Below are positions 50,101-62,900 of a stretch of 64,000 nucleotides of DNA, in pieces. A model generated the notes under the pieces. The model did not search any database. It saw only the letters and a program-made list of their open reading frames with translations, and had not been told where the DNA came from. The stretch lies in NCBI RefSeq assembly GCF_001577835.2, contig NC_029541.1, positions 2,103,141 through 2,167,140 of the forward strand, written 5' to 3'. Positions within the stretch are counted from its first letter, which is position 1. Each line of letters opens with the position of its first letter. Origin of the DNA: Coturnix japonica. Taxonomy: Eukaryota; Chordata; Aves; Galliformes; Phasianidae. The translations under genes were made by a program, and so were the position numbers.

Positions 50101-53100
50101 CACACAGTGTTAGAAGGGCAGTTCTTCTCTTCTAATGCCACAGTGAAGACAAAGCAATGATGGATGAACCAATTGGCTTCTGTTTTCCTGCAGGTATGAA
50201 ATCCATAGTGGCCACTAGGAAGTTGTATGGTGATGAAAGCAAACAAAAGACCCCCAACAAATGAATACATAGAGCCATATAATTTTGTGGTCCTGTGTGT
50301 TATCACTTCTTGGTCCACTTTTCTGCCTACAAGATGCAGTTTTCAGTGCCGTGACTCACAGCACAAATCAGATTGCTCATGCCTCCCTGGTATTCTGCAG
50401 GGAATCTCTCTGCTGTTTGAAATGGGAGAAAGCAAGAGCCATCCTCTCACCTTTCCAGGGAGCAGACTTCCTAAACACAGCTCTTCTGTTATCTAGAAAG
50501 ACTCTGTAGGCTGTTATTGCTATTTAATTAGGCTGGCCTTTTAAATTTCCTCCGTATGTGCTTAGCAAAGCCTGGGGAGCATTACTAGAGTGATGCTTCT
50601 CTAGGAATTGGCCAGCTTGCTAAGGACGAAAGAGCTCTGCTTTCCTAAAGGATTGCTTAGTGCTCTGCCAAGCCTGGGTCGCTGGTTGCTTGCTGAAGAC
50701 CCTCTGTGTTGTGAGAATGGTTATTACCAGGGAAGGTTTTTTCTTTTGTTTTACCTGCTATCTAGATGCTGCACAGAATCTCGCACAGGAACAGAGCGTC
50801 GATAAGCCAAGCCAAGACCAGCTGAAGGTAAACCCACTGCGTGGTGGTTTCTTTTGTTGTACAGAGTGCCCCTTCTCTGTACCTGTGCATGGTGGACTAC
50901 CAGAACTTTGTGCTGCTTGGCTGCCAGGTTCTCACCTTCCTGAAAAGTTCTTGGAGTCCACACAACAGGGACAGAGTGACCCTTCTCTGTTCTCATCATA
51001 ACAGAGTACCAGTCTCTGAGCGCGTTTCTCTGGGGTGTAGCACTTCTAGTCCTCAGTTCCTCCAGCCTGCTCTGTCTTTTCACGTCTTTCCCCTTTTCCC
51101 CCCATTTCCTCTCTAAGTAGGAACTGCCAAATCATTAAACTTTCTAAAAAGCGTGAAGGAGTTTTGTGTTTAGTAGGATTGTTTTCAGAAGCTTTCAGGC
51201 GTGATCTGAAACCTAGGAAAAATCTTTGCACGTTCTAACTTATCTTAGGTGTGTTTTGGGATTAAGGTAAACTGATCTTGGAGGTGTCTGTTCACACTGG
51301 GGGGCCAGAGAGCCACAAAGAGAGCAGTTTTACTGCATTCTAAATGGCAACTTTTGGACTTCTTGCCAGTCTTAAGATTTTTCCTGGGTTGCAAATATGT
51401 TGTTTGTGCTGATTACAGATGCATTAGTGTTCCTAGAGGGTTAAAAGTGTGTAGGTTTTGTTCAGAAACTTCTTTTTATCTTCTTATCTTTTTGGCGTTG
51501 TAATGCAGCTGGTGACTCAGAATGGAAGTGCTACATCCCCTTGTCTCTATAAGCTCTGTTGGACTAACATCTGCTTTTTCCTTCATGCAGTTTAGCCCAA
51601 AGGAAGGTTCTGACACTGTCATCATGGAGGATGAAAGCAATGCATCTGCCGTGTCTACCTCAGAGCACAAATGTGAGAATTATGAAGGTGAGTGCCAGCT
51701 TTTCCATGGTAACGGGCTGTATGAGTACTTCTGCTCCTTCTCCAGTATGACACATTGAGCTTTGTATCAGGAAACAGCTGGAGGAGGGTGCTGGGAGACT
51801 AATAAAAACCTGTTGTGGAATATAATCTTTAAAACTCATCATTTTATGGCAAAGATTGAGAGAAGTGCAAATGTCTGCCAAACGTACTTTATGATAGGCA
51901 TGTTTTCTAGCTTAGATACTTTCTCTCATAAATAAACACTGAGTAAATTGGCAGGTTAAGCCCCAAAAGCACATCTATCACTAACCAGTGCCATCAAAAA
52001 TCTTACAGACCTTGCTGAAGGGTGTTGTAAATGCTGAAATTAGACTCGTATCTATTTATCTTCCCATGGGGCCCTCTCCTCTGATTACACAGAACACAGC
52101 CTGAGTTGTCTGCAGTCGTTGCCTGCAAACCAATTAGGAATAGGAGTAACAATGGATATATGTATTTTTTTCTATCCAGCTTAAGCATCGCACAGCTCCT
52201 TCATATTTAGACATTTCGTTTGTTTTAATGTCTGGGGTTTTCTTACTGGTTCAGTCATGGATTTCTGATGTTATGGAAACAATTTTCCTGTTTTTTTTTC
52301 CACCTTCTGCTCACAGATTGTTCTCACATCAAGGAACTTAATTTATAAAAACAGATCATCTTAGCAATGTGTGGGTATTTCTGGATAAAATGAGAGCAGT
52401 AAATATTTTCTTGGCTACATGTGCAGAGGAGATAGAAATAGTCCTTGTTGGTGCCTTTGAAGCTCTCAGCAGTGAGGAGGGTTTGTTTCAAGGTTATCTT
52501 GAAATTTAGACCTCTGAGTTGAGGATTGGAGGCTAAACTGTGTGTGCTAAAAAGGAGGCTACAGCAGGGAGTCATAGAGGGTAGATTTTTACCTTTCCAT
52601 GTCCTGATTTGCCCTTTGGGAATTCAGGAGCTCCCATCATTTGGAATTTGAACAAAATTCAAACATGTTCTTTCTACATTATAAGTGCTCCAAGACTGAG
52701 TGTTGATTTGGATAGAGTTCTGAAGGGAGAACTCATGTTTGTATATTCCTTCTTAAAAAGCTGGTAATGCTAAATAGAAAATGTGCAGTTATAGAGATGC
52801 TGGGAACACTGGAATGCTTTGACCTCTGGCTGTTTTGCCAGATTCACTTGGGTAGATACATCAGTGCAGTTGTGTGTCAGATCTGACATCTTCAGTACAC
52901 TCACACAGACTTCAAAGCTCTTAGCAGTAACTCTGGCTGTAAGACAGTGGAAGAAAGGTATCATCTCTAATCAGATGGGGCCAAATTTGTCTCTGCTAGT
53001 CTCTTTAATGATGTAGGTGTGGCATGACTTAGATTCTACTTGGCTCTTACAGACAAAGACTTAATAGAAAACCTCTCTAAAAGCAAGAAGCCTAAACTGG

Positions 53101-55724
53101 ACCTAGTGTTTGAGGAATGGGATGTAGCTGGTCTTCCATGGTGGTTTTTAGGCAACCTCAGAAGCAATTACAAGTCCAGAAGTAATGGATCAACAGATAT
53201 TCAGACTAACCAGGTGTGTAGACATTTTAAAGAGGTGCGCTGTATTCTCTTCCTCTTTTCTTTCGTTTTTCAAGTAAATAATATGTTATTGTCCTTTCTC
53301 TTCCCTTCCCACTTCAGGATTTTCAGCCTCTCTCCCTTCTGTGTTCCAGTCCCAGCCTTTCACGTCAGGTGGTTGGTTACCTTTATAGTGTTCTTAAATA
53401 AATTAGGCACTCTGTCATCTGTTGGGGGCCCTTCTGCACTCCAGAGCTTTGATGGTATTGCAGTAGGTGCCCCTTCCCTGTGTTGAAAGTTGTTGCTCAG
53501 TGCAGATGGTGGTACTGTAGTGGCCATGCTGTATGGCCAGCTTGCAAGGGGAATGAGCATCATGCTGTTTGCCACCAGGGGTGTCAATAGAAGAGTAGTG
53601 CACTGCCCCTTTTTCTCCTAGGCATTAATGGAAAGGCAGCCCAGGGCCTGGAAGGAAAAAGGGAGAGGTATTTCCTGCAGCCACAACTGCAGTGTTGGCC
53701 CTCCTGCTGTTGAAACCCTGAGCTCTAAGTGGTATCTTCTTTTTCTTCTCCATTAGGACATAGACACTGCCATTGTTTCAGATACTACTGATGATTTGTG
53801 GTTCCTCTACGAAAGTCCCATGGATCAGACCAACACAGCAGTCAAAATGGAAACAGCTGACTGTGAGGAAGTGAAAGAAGGTGACAAAAAGGTACCTCTT
53901 CAAACAGACACCACGTGTGTGCCAGTTTTCCTTATCTATGTGATCCCAGTGCAGAATCCTTTGTTTTCCCCCAGCCTTTCAGTGCTGTGTTAACATGTCA
54001 GGAGCTAAATCTGTAACCACCCAGAGTTTGTGTTAGAAAAGGCTGTCACCATTCCATACACAGAGTGATAGCTTTCCTTCTAGTCAGTCTGGGTTTTGGT
54101 TTAGATGTGCGTATTTTCAAGGCACCAAATTAATTGAAAATTACTGGCCAGTCTGAGGTTTTAATTAGGTTAATCACAAGAGGAATTAATCAGATGTGTG
54201 GTAGAATAATTCAGTTCATGATTCATGAAATTTAATAGGAACACTCAGGTATTTGTGTTTGCCTCTGTGTGATATTTTTTTTGCATGCATTAGAGAGAGA
54301 TATGAATTCATCACAAGAAAATCTGACTGTAAACCAGCTCAGTGCAAGTTATCAACAACAGCTTGGAATAGATTAAGTACACAAAATGACTTTTCATTCA
54401 CTTCTGTGAATTAATTCTCATGGTGATTATATCATCATTTTGGTTTTGCTGTACAGAGCTAAGCACATCGTAAGTGCAGATTGTTGCAGCTCTTCTGACA
54501 GCATATCTACTTTTCCCAGGTGACTGAGGATGAATGTTTGCATGACTTTGAGGATTCTCAGTGTTTAAGCGACGACACAGATACAGAAGCTGCTTCTGAG
54601 GTAGGCATCCCTTGGGTCAGCATTCCTTGCTTGGTAGTATGCTGCAGCCTTAGCTGTATTTAGCAAAACTGCTCTCCCAGCTTCTCCTATGGCTCCTTCT
54701 TGCAGTAAGAGAAGCATTAGGATGTCCCTGGCATAGGGCAGCTGAATCATATCTCTCGCCCTTGCTTTCTGGGGTACCTAAGTAAACCACTGTCAGTTGT
54801 GCACATTCAGCAGATGCCAAATGATTATGGAGGCTGGAAAATGTATTCCTAACTGTTTCCAGGAGCTCTACCCTTGAAATCAATAAACTGCACAGCGTGA
54901 GAACACTGTATTTCACAAGCTGGGAGAAAGGAAGGACGAAGTTTAATGCTTAAGGAGAAACCTGCATTTTTAGAATGCACAGAGTACTAAACTTCTTAGG
55001 CTTTCTGAGGTGCTGATGATCAGAGTTGCAATCACGCATCTGCAAGCCTCAGTAACAGTGTCCTCTCTTGATGAAGTTTCTTTGCTGCTTTTCCTTTGTT
55101 GAGGAAAAGAATTGTTAGCAAGAATGCACTAACTTGCTGCTGTTTTTGTCTGCCCTAATCGTTCTTCAGGACTGCTGGCAATGCACCAAATGCAAGAAGT
55201 TTAATTCTCCAGGCAAACGGTACTGTTACCGCTGCTGGGCCTTACGGAAGGACTGGTACTCAGATTGTCCCAAACTCACTCATTCTCTTTCTCTATCCAA
55301 CATTGATACTATGCAAAATGAAAACAGTGATGAAGGGATAGATGTCCCGGACTGCCGAAGGACAATTTCTGCTCCAGTTGGCCCACCTAAAGACATGTAT
55401 GTGGTAGAAAAGAAATCACATATAGATCCCTGCAGTTCTATTGAGTCCTTGGATTTGGCACGAGAATGTGAAAGCAGGGACTCTCTTTTGAGTTTCACTG
55501 AGCATAAAAAGGAGGAAGAAATACAGTCTTTAGAGAGTATAAAGACGTTACTGAATCCTTGCTTCCTCTGCCATCACAGACCGCGAGATGGGAATATTGT
55601 CCATGGGAGGACTGCTCACCTTGTGGCCTGTTTCAAGTGTGCAAAGATGCTGAAGAAAAAGAGATCACCCTGCCCGGTGTGCAGGAAAGATATTAAGATG
55701 GTGATTAGAATCTTTATGGGGTAG
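44149..55724 (+). CDS. MDM4: MDM4 (MDMX): p53 regulator, complete
   Basis: MDM4 binds and inhibits the p53 activation domain and pairs with MDM2 through its RING. Coding exons: 44149-44223, 46725-46799, 47840-47973, 48417-48466, 50766-50827, 51591-51687, 53053-53213, 53757-53891, 54520-54600, 55170-55724. Together they are 1,425 nt, one frame, 474 aa (human 490). Start MTSSSSAQRP with NACRITLGQ fits the family. The p53-binding domain (about residues 25-108) keeps LGQYIMVRQLYD, QQHMVYCGGD and SVKDPSPVYDM. The autoinhibitory WDVAGLPWWFLGNL motif lies in the exon at 53,053. A RanBP2-type zinc finger follows (CWQCTKCKKFNSPGKRYCYR), then KLTHSLS and the caspase/14-3-3 segment DVPDCRRTISAP, and a C-terminal RING (CFLC, GNIVHGRTAHLVACFKC, CPVC) ending RIFMG. 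The exon at 44,117 begins 32 nt before the ATG. No defect is seen. Confidence 0.97.
44224..46724 (+). other. MDM4: MDM4 intron 2
   Basis: A 2.5 kb intron, AT-rich and without recognised genes or repeats. It contains one isolated perfect p53 half-site (GGGCATGTTC, 46,234-46,243) with no good partner. Confidence 0.8.
46800..50765 (+). other. MDM4: MDM4 introns 3 to 5
   Basis: Introns around the small exons at 47,840-47,973 and 48,417-48,466. A GT-rich patch (about 49,490-49,525 and 49,600-49,625) is the only notable simple sequence. No other gene seen. Confidence 0.75.
50828..55169 (+). other. MDM4: MDM4 introns 6 to 10
   Basis: Ordinary intronic sequence separating the exons at 51,591, 53,053, 53,757, 54,520 and 55,170. 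I see no additional exon, RNA gene or transposon. Confidence 0.75.
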
Positions 55725-58700
55725 CTGTGCCTCTTCAGGCCTTCTCTGCTGAAGGATAGCACCCATTTTCTTGCACTCTACACAGACCCTTAACTTCAGA
55801 GCTCAGAGCATGAATACCAAAGACAGATTCCAAACATACCAAGAGCACAGAAATCAACCCTGTATGTCATATGAAGCAGCGTCCATTTCTGCTATCTACT
55901 TAAATGAAAGCCTGTTGGGATTGGGGAGGCACCAGTGTGTTGGTATTGATGCCCTAGCTTTGAAATTATCTACATTTGAGTTCAGTAGTTTCAGAAGGAT
56001 TCTCTGTTCTGATAACTGGTCCTTGCAGAAAACAAGTTTAGGAGGGAGTTATGACTTTGGCTGTTGGAGTGTTCTCCAATAAGTCAAACTCAGTGCAATG
56101 CCTTCTAAGTGGGAAGAGTGTGGTGGGTGGGTGGGAGGGAGGGGTAGGTGAAGAGGGTGTGATTTACATAAGCCATTTCTCCAAGGATCAGTTCTTATAA
56201 AGGCAGTGAGTAGTAAATATGCAGGTTTCCAATAATCCCTTTTTCTTTTCTAATGTGTATTAGATAAAATGAAAGTCCTTTTGCACCCTGACTTAAAATA
56301 AGTCCTTTCAGACTTCTAATTTGTAGCTATCTCAGGTCATGTACCAGTTGGCAGAAGAACAGGGTGTTAAACTGTGCTTTATTATTACATCTTCTCACTC
56401 ATATCAATTCATTTAAGCACACTTCTATGTCAGCTGTCCAATGTTAGGTCAGAATCTGTTGTGCCAACTGGATTAAATCATAGCAGCTCTTTGCTCATAG
56501 CACCAGTGCAACTTTCACCATTGCTTTGTTTCATCAGGTTGGTCTAGAAGATGCATTGCTTTGTGTTATGTGGCTTTGCAATCAGGATACAGATCTTTTT
56601 GGGGATAAAAACAGTCCTGCAAAGCACTGATTGCAGCTAGTTAGTCTATGGGCTGTGTTTAGTGTTTGTTCTTTCTAGTTTTCTCTGCTGATTTTTCTTA
56701 TCCAATGGTCTAATGCTTCAAATCCATTTCAGCAGATCTGTCTGTCCTTGAAAGCTATCTGTGGTTGCTCTGCTGTTTGTTAAAACTCAGTTAGGACTTG
56801 CAGTTTAAACATGCTTTCTGCATGATTCCCTCTTCAATCTAGAAGGTATTTTGCAGATAGAAGAAAAAGAAGGTAGTGTTTGGATCTCAGATCTTCTCTA
56901 GGCTGTTTCCCAGTTGTTTTCCACTCTCCTTGTGCTGGTCCAGTCCTAGCAGGTCAGGTTTGCAATGGAAGGTCCCAACACCTGCCTGGCTGAAGCTCCC
57001 AGCAGTCTCTTATGTCAAAGCTGTTTGTGTGTAACGATATTGGAGTAGGTGCTATATGCAGTCACTGCCAAAAGACAGATCAATATTGTATTTTACAGAG
57101 TATTGTGATTATTTCTATGTTGGTTCTTATTTAGCCTATTATTGTTGGCTGTTATTTACAGTTGTGTCGTATAAGAGGATAACAGTCTGACATTTGCTGC
57201 ACTATCTGTGAGTATATGGGAGTCAGTCCACATGGAGACAAATGTACTTCTTGCTCCCCTAACCGAAGGGCTTTTCAATGCAGGTGATGCACTTTAGTCA
57301 TTCTAAGCTCAGCAGCGTTGCCTCCTTAATCACAGGAGTTCCTGCCTGGTAGTTGCTTCCATTTTCAGATAGTTTCTCCTTTTTAAGGAGCCTGGGATTG
57401 GGCAGTGTGCATTGTGACACTCTGCAGCACTTCTGAATACTGTGAATCCCCCCCCACACACACATACACTTGTATCTAAAAGCAGTTTACTGAGTAGTTC
57501 AGTATGGCTGCACTGAAAAGCAACTTGTGTTGACCAAACATGTTTCAGGAGTGTGTAGGGTTCCTGCAATGGGTTGAATATCCTTCCCAAAATCCTACTG
57601 AGATCTATAAGAGCTTCTGTTGTTAAATGAGAATAGGCCCTATTGCAGGTTGTGATAAAGAAACTCAGTCTGTGGGATAAGACGCAGGGTAATGATCTCC
57701 TTATCTGTGACCCTTCAGTGTAACCACGTTGTTTACAACATACATTTGCCAAGTTCTTTATTCTTTTTAACTGAAGTAGTCTAACAATGTTACAGTTGGT
57801 CTTCCTTTCTCTAAACGAATAAGCTATTTGCAGTGCAAGTGGAGCTGTAAGTGCCCGGGTTGTGGCTGAGGCGTAGGGTGGATGGGAGGGTTGTAGTGAG
57901 GGAGATAGAGGGAAGAAGAATGTTTTATTGCTTTAACTGGAGCGTGAGGCTAAATGAGGTGTAATTCAATGACACGTTGTAGGAAGTGCAGGCTGGAGGT
58001 GTGGGTTGAAGAACCAGCTCAGAGCACTGGCTTGTAATATTTCCTTTGCAGTGCCATGAGATGTCGGCCAGACGGTGCTATTAGTTTCCTTTCCCACATG
58101 TGCTTTTGGTTGGAGGTGGGTGGTGTGAGCTCATGTTCTCTGAAATCATCCCTGGCATCTCATTGTGCATAACAGCTCCCTCTCTTACTGTGCTTCTCCT
58201 ATGAAGTGCAATATGGCAGAAGCTGTCCGTGAGTAAGCTTAGCAGTGTTGCTGCCTGTTTTAGGAAGGGCTGAGCACAGCTGCCTTTCAACTGTCAGATC
58301 AGAAAGGTTTCTGTGTTCTTCACTGGTCCTTGGGAACCTGCTGACATCTCAGTGGTCAGTGTGCTCCTATCATGAGATCCCTCTGCTTTTCAGCCAGAAG
58401 GTTCTGGCACCATTTGTTTCTTCTGAGTGCTGGGCCATTCCTTGAAGGCAGTTATGAGCCTCTACGTTGCATTGTATTTATTCTGCACTTCTTATGGTGT
58501 CTGATGGAAACTATGATACAGCTTGCCAGTGTCCTCTCCATCCTTCTGCATTCAGCATTGATTGTAGCTGATACTGAGAAGCTGTCTTGGCAGAAGAGAA
58601 GTGGCTGTGGATAAATGGGAATGATATGAGAACAGAGTTGGTTTTTCCTTTTGCCTCTTCTGAGCTATGTCTTCCTCTCCTGGAAGAAGAGAAATGCTCT

Positions 58701-59900
58701 CATTAGAGGCCTTTGGTGGAGGCTGGCTGTACTGGGAGACAGCATGGTTAAGTGATGGGAGAGCCTTTGTCCTGGCATGGTGTGTGAGCTGGAAGAAATA
58801 CCCCGAATCCTCTGCCATCTGAACACCTGCAAAGGGGCATCAGGATCCTCGAAAAGGAGGAGCTGCAAGGCTGTTTGTTCAAGATCAAGACGGATATCTG
58901 TGAGCTTGGAGCAGCTCCAGGACAACAGATCACCTCCACCTTGTTTTCCTTGGTCATCTATCCCAAATGACTTGCATGCATTTTCCTTGCTCCTTTTGAA
59001 AGTAAGTGAGATCACTCTGCAAGCAGCTGCTCATCAGCCTTAACATCTCTGCACCTTGCTCTCTGCACTTGTTCACATGAACACGGACAGCTGTTGTGAT
59101 TGAAGCCCTGTTTTAAGTGTGTTCTCCTGCCTGGCCTCCCTGGCACACTTCTCCTACAACCTGTAGTTCCTGAATCTGTTTGTCTTGGTAAGAAAAGCTC
59201 TGTATCTGAGTACCCACCATAAGTAGGAGCTCTCACCAAGTGTTTGCACTATTTATAAGAGGCACGTAGCGCAGATGGCCTCTTTTTGTGTCCTGCGCCT
59301 AATGAGTGTAATTAAATGGAGCACATCAGACTTATCGACGATGTAGGTTTATTTTTTCATTCATACTGCGTTTCGGGGGAAAAGCTTTGAAGTAAAGGCC
59401 TATTTACCAGTCATGTAACCTGTGCCATATGTGTGTTTGTCTTCATGGAGAGGCAGAAACCTCTCAGCCCTCCCCAGGCTGCAGGTGGAGGGGAGGTTAC
59501 AGGTACAGGCCATGCAGCTCACTAGAGGGCACCCGCCTGCTGCTGGTAGAGCAGGATGCTGGCAGCTTCCTCTCAGCCTCTGGGTTGCGCTCATGGAACC
59601 TTTAATGCTGGCATAAATAGGTTGCGCTGGGGGGTGGTGGGAGTCCTGCAGTTAGGATTCAGCTTTCTTTAGTTTCCTCTTGGTTTATGGGGCTGGTTGG
59701 AGACCAGCAGGCTGTGTGTAATCAGGAGGAAGACAGATGAGCGCACTCTGCTCCTTTGTGTTGGAAAGGAGCACCACGTACACCCTGCACACCCTGCAGT
59801 GATTGATCGCTTGCTGCTTGCCAAGGAGGAGATGCTGCTTCACAATAAGCACCTTGACTGCATTGTAGGAAAACAATAAAGCTCCACCTGTGGCATCGGA
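55725..59900 (+). other. MDM4: Probable MDM4 3' UTR
   Basis: Sequence following the MDM4 stop, AT-rich at first, with no long plus-strand frame. Candidate poly(A) signals are ATTAAA at 56,472-56,477 and AATAAA at 59,875-59,880. Mammalian MDM4 has a multi-kilobase 3' UTR, so use of the distal signal is plausible. The true end cannot be read from the sequence. Confidence 0.4.
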
Positions 59901-62900
59901 ACAGTAGAAAGGGGAGCTGGTTCCCCCATCCCTGACACAAGGATACCTGCAGGCAGGGAGTGGTTGTGTGCCTGGCTGTATTTCTCTAAGCAGCTTTGGG
60001 GAGGGTTGGAGTCTGGGATCACCTGTTGGCAGGCAGCTGGTTTGCACCTAGCAGCCATTCCAATTCTGCCCAGTAGCAGTAATAGGAGCAGTAATTAGGT
60101 TTACTGGTAGCCCCTGCCAATTTTGAAGCCTGCAGGGAAGTTCCTGGCTCTGCCCCTGCTGTCTAATCTCAGAGTAACCTTACTTTGCACCCTGCCAGCA
60201 AAACCAACCAGTCCCAACATGCTGCAAATCACAGGAGCTGCATGAAGCACATCCCGTGGAGCAGAACATTAAAACACTCATCAGCTTCTGAAGCAATTCC
60301 CTTCCTTGTGCGGGTCCCAGATGAACGAGGTGATCCATTGCTGCTTTATACACTTGGTGCAATAGAATCTCTCCCTGAGAAGGAATGCTTGCTTTGCTCC
60401 TCTGGGAAGCCTTGCTGTATGTGTGCAGCTGGCCACATGTTTCCACCAGGCTGGGGCTGCTGCAAAGCATCTGCGTCCATCCTGCAAAGCTCAGCAGGCT
60501 GAACAAATCCTCCTATTTCTAACAAGATATATTGGAGCAAGATGGAATTGCTCACCTCAGAGCTCGGCTTAACAGGGACGGCTGGTCAGGTGTGTGCTGG
60601 AAAGAGGTGGCCATTCATCTCCTATGGGACACAGCAGCACAGCTGGCATTTCATCCTCCTCACAGGTGCAAGAGCGATGGTGGTTCCATAGGGAAGAGGT
60701 GCTGTTCTCTAGCTTAGCAGAAAAGAAAGGCTTTGTATTTACAGCAGTATTCCATATAGAAGGGCTGCTCCTGCTTTGCTGCTGCTCTGAATACCTTCAG
60801 CTTCACTCTACTGCTTTGTATCTCATCTTTTGCAGTGGTTTGGGGGCAGTGTCTGACCCAGGTGTCAGCATTAAGGAACCCTCTGAACAAAAGCCCTCTG
60901 GAATGCAGTTTATGTGACAGAGCAATGCACTGGACAAAGAATCATCTGGCAGAGCCTGCATTAAACCATCCTGGCACTGCAGCATCCTCCTGTGCACCCA
61001 GCGGTAAATCAGGAAGGACGTTCACTGGAGTGATTTAGTGGGATGCTTTAAATGGCACATAAACGTTTGCATATTGCTGCGAGCGTGGGAGCAGCTTTTA
61101 CAAGTGCTAGGTGTTGTTATTTTTGTTTGGAAACCATGTTCTCCTTAAAATCAATACCACAAAGGAGAGTACAAGAGCAAGCGAGTTAACTTGCTACAAT
61201 GGTCTCATTACTGCCATTAGCAGAGGATTGTAAGCCACAATGACAGCCCTACCAGCTCCAGCTGTTACTCTCACTTGGCATAAAGCTGCACTTGCTTCAT
61301 CCTGACAGATCACTCTTATCTCTGACCCTTGCTTGGAAAGTTGTGTTTTCTCCTCCTACCTGGAAATAAAACATGTTCTAGCCGGGCCTTTAAGCCATAA
61401 AAATAAGCAGAAAAATCACCCTGAGCTTGGCTTCAAACACTGCCCATAAGCACTGTGTCATCCTATGCTAGCATGGAGGGCAAGGAACGTGGCCTATCCT
61501 CAGCTATTAACCCTGTGCATGGAGTTGGTGACTTCATGACTGTGCATGTCACAGTGGGTTTGCTCATCTGTCTTTCTCTGCCTGGATTCTGCCTGTGCAT
61601 TGAGTTCCTATTGCTCTCTGGATCCAATCCACTTTAGGTCTGAGGCCTGCCCTGCTGATGGGGGGGATGTTTAATTCATCTCCTATCCAGATTTAATGTC
61701 CTATAGGTGCCGCTTATCTCTCTTCTCCCCACTTTCCCTTAACGCTGTGTGATTCCCCAGTTAAATATGTACTGTTCTCTCCATACCAGTGAGGCTCACA
61801 GTTCAATTAAAGATTTACCAGGTGGGCATTGGCATCCATGGAGCAACCCTAGGCCAGCACAGAGCAATCTGTGTCACTGCACTGGGACGAGGCAGCTCAT
61901 GGCAAAGCCTCATCACTGCTGTAATATTCATCACGAACCGACTTTGTTAGATCAATATTTTATTGGGAAGGTTGCTGGGGTAATTCATGCTCTGAGCATC
62001 CTCCATCCGCCAGAGCGAAGCCTGGACTATTAGGAATAATTAACTTTTTTTTTGCTAGTTACCTTTCATGAAGTTGTAAATCTTTAATGCTGGCTGGGAA
62101 TTTAATAACGGAGATCCGAGCAGTGACCTCAAAGCTGACAGCAAGGTTGGGGTTGGAAGGGGGGCAACTGGGAGCACAGTGAGGATGGAGGGGGCAGGAT
62201 CTGTGCTCCTCCAGCCCAACTCTACTGCACTCACGCAGCTGCTTTGCATGGAAGGAAAAACCCCAACATATCCAGTAGAAAAACCCAGTATTTCAATGCA
62301 AGCTGCTGCCACCACCATCCTCTATGGGCTCTTTCTCAGCTGCTGAGCAGCACTGAGAATGATGTTTCCAAGCAGAAAAGGCTGCTCTCCATCCAGCCCC
62401 CCCCCCCCCCCCTACACACACACCAGGATCTTGGGATGCACCACAGCCTCTCCCCCCTATAGCAGATGTTCCCCCCTCGCCCACAGCCGGCTGTCACTGA
62501 GCTGCATTATTTATCCACCCGGTAACATTTGCAGGGATTTAGTGTTTAATAACTGTCACTCCAATCTATCTTGCCTTAATCCCCCCCCTCAGATCTGGCG
62601 TGGTGGCAATTTTAAATATTTATCAGCTCCGTTTGCGTGCTCTCTGCTCAGGTTGCAATTTTCTCGTAATTAAAGATTTACAAGATGCTACGTGAGGTGT
62701 ACAAAGGGTTGGTAAAGACCAAAACCCTCCGGCGTTCATGCTGGAAACCTGTGGCTCCCCATAGGTTTTCCATGGGTCTGAGTGATGGGGCAGCCACCCC
62801 CATGCATCTCCAAGCAGGTTTTGCTGCTGTTTTTCCCCACTGCTGCTCTCAGTGTGACTCCTCACGGTGCAAAGCAGCTTTCTGCAAGAGATGGGGCTTT

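Noticed and set aside
55771-56082. 103-codon plus-strand frame after the MDM4 stop
   Set aside because: It lies in the probable MDM4 3' UTR, with no motif and no sign of a separate start.
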